DNA of 6,165 nt. Origin: an uncultured bacterium. GTDB taxonomy: Bacteria > Patescibacteriota > Minisyncoccia > Phycocordibacterales > UBA2100. The notes under the pieces were generated by a model. That model saw only the letters and a program-made list of their open reading frames with translations, did no database searches and was not told the origin of the DNA. The position numbers and the translations under genes are program-made. Below, one piece after another: positions 4,102 through 6,165 of the stretch. The stretch spans positions 1 to 6,165 of the forward strand of contig CAIRSC010000067.1 in assembly GCA_903881205.1 (NCBI GenBank). The letters run 5' to 3'. The number at the start of each line of letters is the position of its first letter. Position 1 is the stretch's first letter.

Positions 4102-6117
4102 ATGATGAAACAGGAGAGCGTACAGCAGCGCTATGAGCGGCTCAAGAAGGCCGTCAACCACTATCGTACGCTCTATCATGTCTACGATATCGAGGAGATC
4201 TCGGAGGCCGCACTCGATTCGCTCAAGCGCGAACTTGTCGAGCTCGAAGCCGCGCATCCCGAGCTCGTCACACCGCAGAGTCCGTCGCAGCGTGTGGCAG
4301 GCAAGCCGCTTCCGGGTTTCAAAAAAGTGAAGCACAAGGTGCCGCAGTGGTCGTTCAATGATGCGTTTACACCGCAGGACATGCGCGAATTCGATACGCG
4401 CGTAAAGCGCTTTCTCAAGCCGGCCTTCGGCGACGTGCAGCCGACATATGTGTGCGAGCTCAAGATAGACGGACTCAAAGTGGTGTTTGAATATGAAAAA
4501 GGACTGCTCACAACGGCGGCGACGCGCGGCGACGGCACTGTAGGCGAAGATGTGACGCACAATATACGCACCATCGAGTCGGTGCCGCTGACACTTGAGC
4601 GCCCGGTCGACATTATTGTCGAAGGGGAAGTGTGGATGAGTTCGAAAAATCTCGCCGCGATCAATCGCGCACGCGAGAAAAATGGCGAGCCCCTCTTTAT
4701 GAATCCGCGCAATGTCGCGGCGGGCTCGATTCGGCAACTCGATCCTGCGATCGCCGCGAGCCGCAATCTCGATGTGTTCTTCTACGAGGTCGCTCGCACG
4801 TCCGACCCACCTCCGGCGACCCAAGCCGAAGCGCTCGCATACATGCGCGAGCTCGGATTCAAGGTCAATACACATTTCACGACCGCACATGATATCGACG
4901 AGGTCATCGCATTTTGGGAATCATGGAAGGAGAAAGGGCGCGCACAGGAATACTGGATCGACGGCATCGTCGTGAAGGTCAACGAAAAGCAATATCAGGA
5001 GGCGCTCGGATATACAGGCAAGGCTCCGCGCTTTGCGATCGCGTTGAAATTCCCGGCCGAGCAGGTAACGACGGTCGTCGAGGCGATCGTACTGCAGGTA
5101 GGGCGCACCGGCGTACTCACTCCCGTCGCGCATATGCGCCCGGTCGAGGTCGCGGGTACCATCGTTTCGCGCGCGACCTTGCACAACGAAGATGAGATCA
5201 AGCGGCTCGATGTGCGTATTGGCGACACGGTGATCCTACAGAAGGCGGGAGACGTGATCCCCGACATCGTTTCGGTCGTGCCGGAACTGCGCCCGAAGGG
5301 GGCCAAGCCGTACGAGTGGCCAACGAATGTACCGGAATGCGGAGGCGATGGATCGATCGAGCGCGTACCCGGTGCCGCTGCATGGCGCTGTGTGAACATC
5401 GACTCATTCGCCGTCGTGCGCCGGCGGTTCCATAATTTCGTCGGCAAGCACGCGTTCGATATCGAAGGATTTGGTCCGAGTACCGTCGATCAACTGCTTG
5501 AAAAGGGCCTCGTACAGCATTACAACGAACTCTTCACGCTCACCGAAGGCGACCTGCTCACGCTCGAGGGGTTTGCAGAGATCTCCGCAAAAAAGCTCGT
5601 CGCTGCGATACAGAAAGCGCGCACGGTCGAGCTTGCACGACTGATCGTCGGGCTCTCGATCCCACAGGTGGGCGAAGAGACGGCGATCCTGCTAGCGGAT
5701 CAGTTCCGCACCATCGATAAGCTCGCAGCAGCGTCGGTCGAGAAACTCGAAGCGCTCAGCGGAGTGGGCCCGATCGTCGCGCGCGCTATCGTCGGCTGGT
5801 TCGCAGTCAAGCGACACCAACAGCTCGTGGAAGATCTCAAATCGGTACTCAAGATAAAATCACCACCGAAGCGCGAGGCGACACGGCTGAAGCTCGCGGG
5901 CAAAACGTTTGTCCTCACCGGCTCGCTCTCATCTATGAGCCGCGATGAAGCAAAAGAAAAGATCCGCGTCCTCGGCGGCGACGTCTCAGGCTCCGTTTCT
6001 AAGAAAACGTCGTATGTAGTGGCAGGAGATGAGGCCGGTTCGAAGCTCGAGAAGGCAGAAGCGCTTGGAGTCGCAGTGCTGACAGAAGATGAATTTCTGC
6101 GTATTATAGCCACATGA
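4102..6117 (+). CDS. ligA: NAD-dependent DNA ligase
   Basis: The 671-residue product seals 3'-OH/5'-phosphate nicks using NAD+ and is complete and of normal length. I start at ATG 4102 (a second ATG follows at 4105); a GTG at 4078 would add an unlike peptide and cover the candidate promoter. Domain Ia spans about 5-85. The adenylation domain has Lys121 in CELKIDG as the AMP-accepting lysine, then TRGDGTVGEDVTHNIRTI, NPRNVAAGSIRQLDP and DGIVVKVN. The OB fold holds LQVGRTGVLTPVA and RATLHNEDEI. A zinc-finger region (about 409-436), HhH repeats (about 445-570) and a C-terminal BRCT domain (about 596-671, with LTGSLSSMSRDEAKEKI and VSKKTSYVVAG) follow. Two oddities stand out. The zinc finger keeps only Cys413 and Cys430, with Val410 and Ser435 at the other two positions. 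In domain Ia, Glu35 and Leu38 replace the Asp32 and Tyr35 of E. coli LigA, while Tyr25, His26 and Asp39 are kept. Confidence 0.98.
   Translation: MMKQESVQQRYERLKKAVNHYRTLYHVYDIEEISEAALDSLKRELVELEAAHPELVTPQSPSQRVAGKPLPGFKKVKHKVPQWSFNDAFTPQDMREFDTRVKRFLKPAFGDVQPTYVCELKIDGLKVVFEYEKGLLTTAATRGDGTVGEDVTHNIRTIESVPLTLERPVDIIVEGEVWMSSKNLAAINRAREKNGEPLFMNPRNVAAGSIRQLDPAIAASRNLDVFFYEVARTSDPPPATQAEALAYMRELGFKVNTHFTTAHDIDEVIAFWESWKEKGRAQEYWIDGIVVKVNEKQYQEALGYTGKAPRFAIALKFPAEQVTTVVEAIVLQVGRTGVLTPVAHMRPVEVAGTIVSRATLHNEDEIKRLDVRIGDTVILQKAGDVIPDIVSVVPELRPKGAKPYEWPTNVPECGGDGSIERVPGAAAWRCVNIDSFAVVRRRFHNFVGKHAFDIEGFGPSTVDQLLEKGLVQHYNELFTLTEGDLLTLEGFAEISAKKLVAAIQKARTVELARLIVGLSIPQVGEETAILLADQFRTIDKLAAASVEKLEALSGVGPIVARAIVGWFAVKRHQQLVEDLKSVLKIKSPPKREATRLKLAGKTFVLTGSLSSMSRDEAKEKIRVLGGDVSGSVSKKTSYVVAGDEAGSKLEKAEALGVAVLTEDEFLRIIAT
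6102..6113 (+). promoter_or_regulatory. Possible -10 element for gatC inside the ligA 3' end
   Basis: TATTAT (6102-6107) plus a 6-nt spacer precedes the gatC ATG at 6114. The 16-mer TATTATAGCCACATGA resembles the ligA version TATCATAGCTGCATGA, with 13 of 16 positions identical and the same spacing. Because it also encodes the last residues of LigA, coincidence is possible; co-transcription with ligA by the ATGA overlap is the simpler reading. Confidence 0.3.
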
Positions 6118-6165
6118 CAGACAATGGTGTGGACATTCGGGCGCTCGCCAAGCTCGCCCGGCTTG
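6114..6165 (+). CDS. gatC: Asp-tRNA(Asn)/Glu-tRNA(Gln) amidotransferase subunit C, 5' fragment
   Basis: Seventeen codons are visible before the window ends, reading MTDNGVDIRALAKLARL. The pattern 'V..LAKLARL' shortly after the start is the conserved N-terminal motif of GatC, a small (about 95-residue) stabilising subunit of GatCAB. That complex converts mischarged Glu-tRNA(Gln) and Asp-tRNA(Asn) to the correct aminoacyl-tRNAs. The ATG overlaps the ligA stop as ATGA, suggesting translational coupling. No Shine-Dalgarno motif is present. The fragment is short, so the call rests on this one motif; gatA would be expected to follow downstream. Confidence 0.75.
   Translation, partial: MTDNGVDIRALAKLARL

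Noticed and set aside
4042..4890. A 282-codon open frame on the minus strand opposite the ligA 5' half.
   Set aside because: It lies antisense to conserved LigA catalytic sequence, is rich in Arg/His/Leu as expected from a mirror frame, and shows no recognisable domain or start signal.
1..6165. CRISPR arrays, tRNA/rRNA genes, insertion sequences, defence genes or TGA recoding.
   Set aside because: No spaced direct repeats, cloverleaf-like sequences, transposase motifs or defence domains were seen, and TGA ends four genes exactly where the next gene begins or where homologs end.

Overview
The window looks like a chromosomal segment of a Candidate Phyla Radiation (Patescibacteria, probably Parcubacteria-like) bacterium. 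This is inferred from protein style and layout, not from a marker gene. The pointers are the pilin N-termini and their 'DIKQLQLALELYYDANGAYP'-type helix, a LigA with unusual substitutions, tight gene packing, and no Shine-Dalgarno motif at any start. TGA is used as a normal stop four times, so the TGA-recoding lineages (Gracilibacteria, Absconditabacteria) are excluded.

Layout, all on the + strand. Positions 1-96 are the C-terminal end of a PilC/GspF-type inner-membrane platform protein. Positions 97-210 are a short intergenic region with a perfect DnaA-box 9-mer, a possible -10 element and a small palindrome. Positions 211-747 encode a probable major type IV pilin, closed by a strong intrinsic terminator at 765-792. 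Positions 814-4062 form a compact operon: prepilin peptidase PilD, then four minor (pseudo)pilins resembling GspH/FimT, GspJ/PilW, GspI/PilV and GspK/PilX, with junctions of overlap, 1 nt or 7 nt. Positions 4102-6117 encode NAD-dependent DNA ligase LigA. From 6114 to the window end is the start of gatC, overlapping the ligA stop by ATGA.

The first part is a near-complete assembly set for a type IV pilus or type II secretion-like fibre: platform (PilC), processing enzyme (PilD), bulk subunit, and a putative tip-priming set H-J-I-K. The last minor pilin lacks the conserved Glu at mature position 5, as GspK does, which fits the outermost tip position. The second part is unrelated housekeeping: DNA sealing by LigA and the transamidation route to Gln-tRNA/Asn-tRNA by GatCAB.

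The most unusual structure is a family of GC-rich palindromes. They lie inside the coding sequence of all four minor pilins, in the same reading frame, and end exactly at the prepilin peptidase cleavage site; the major pilin lacks them. Other notable points are -10-like elements placed 6-8 nt before start codons (suggesting leaderless mRNAs for pilD, ligA and possibly gatC), a LigA that has lost two of four zinc-finger cysteines and two NMN-contacting residues, and even cysteine counts in all five pilins. No RNA genes, CRISPR arrays or insertion sequences were seen.
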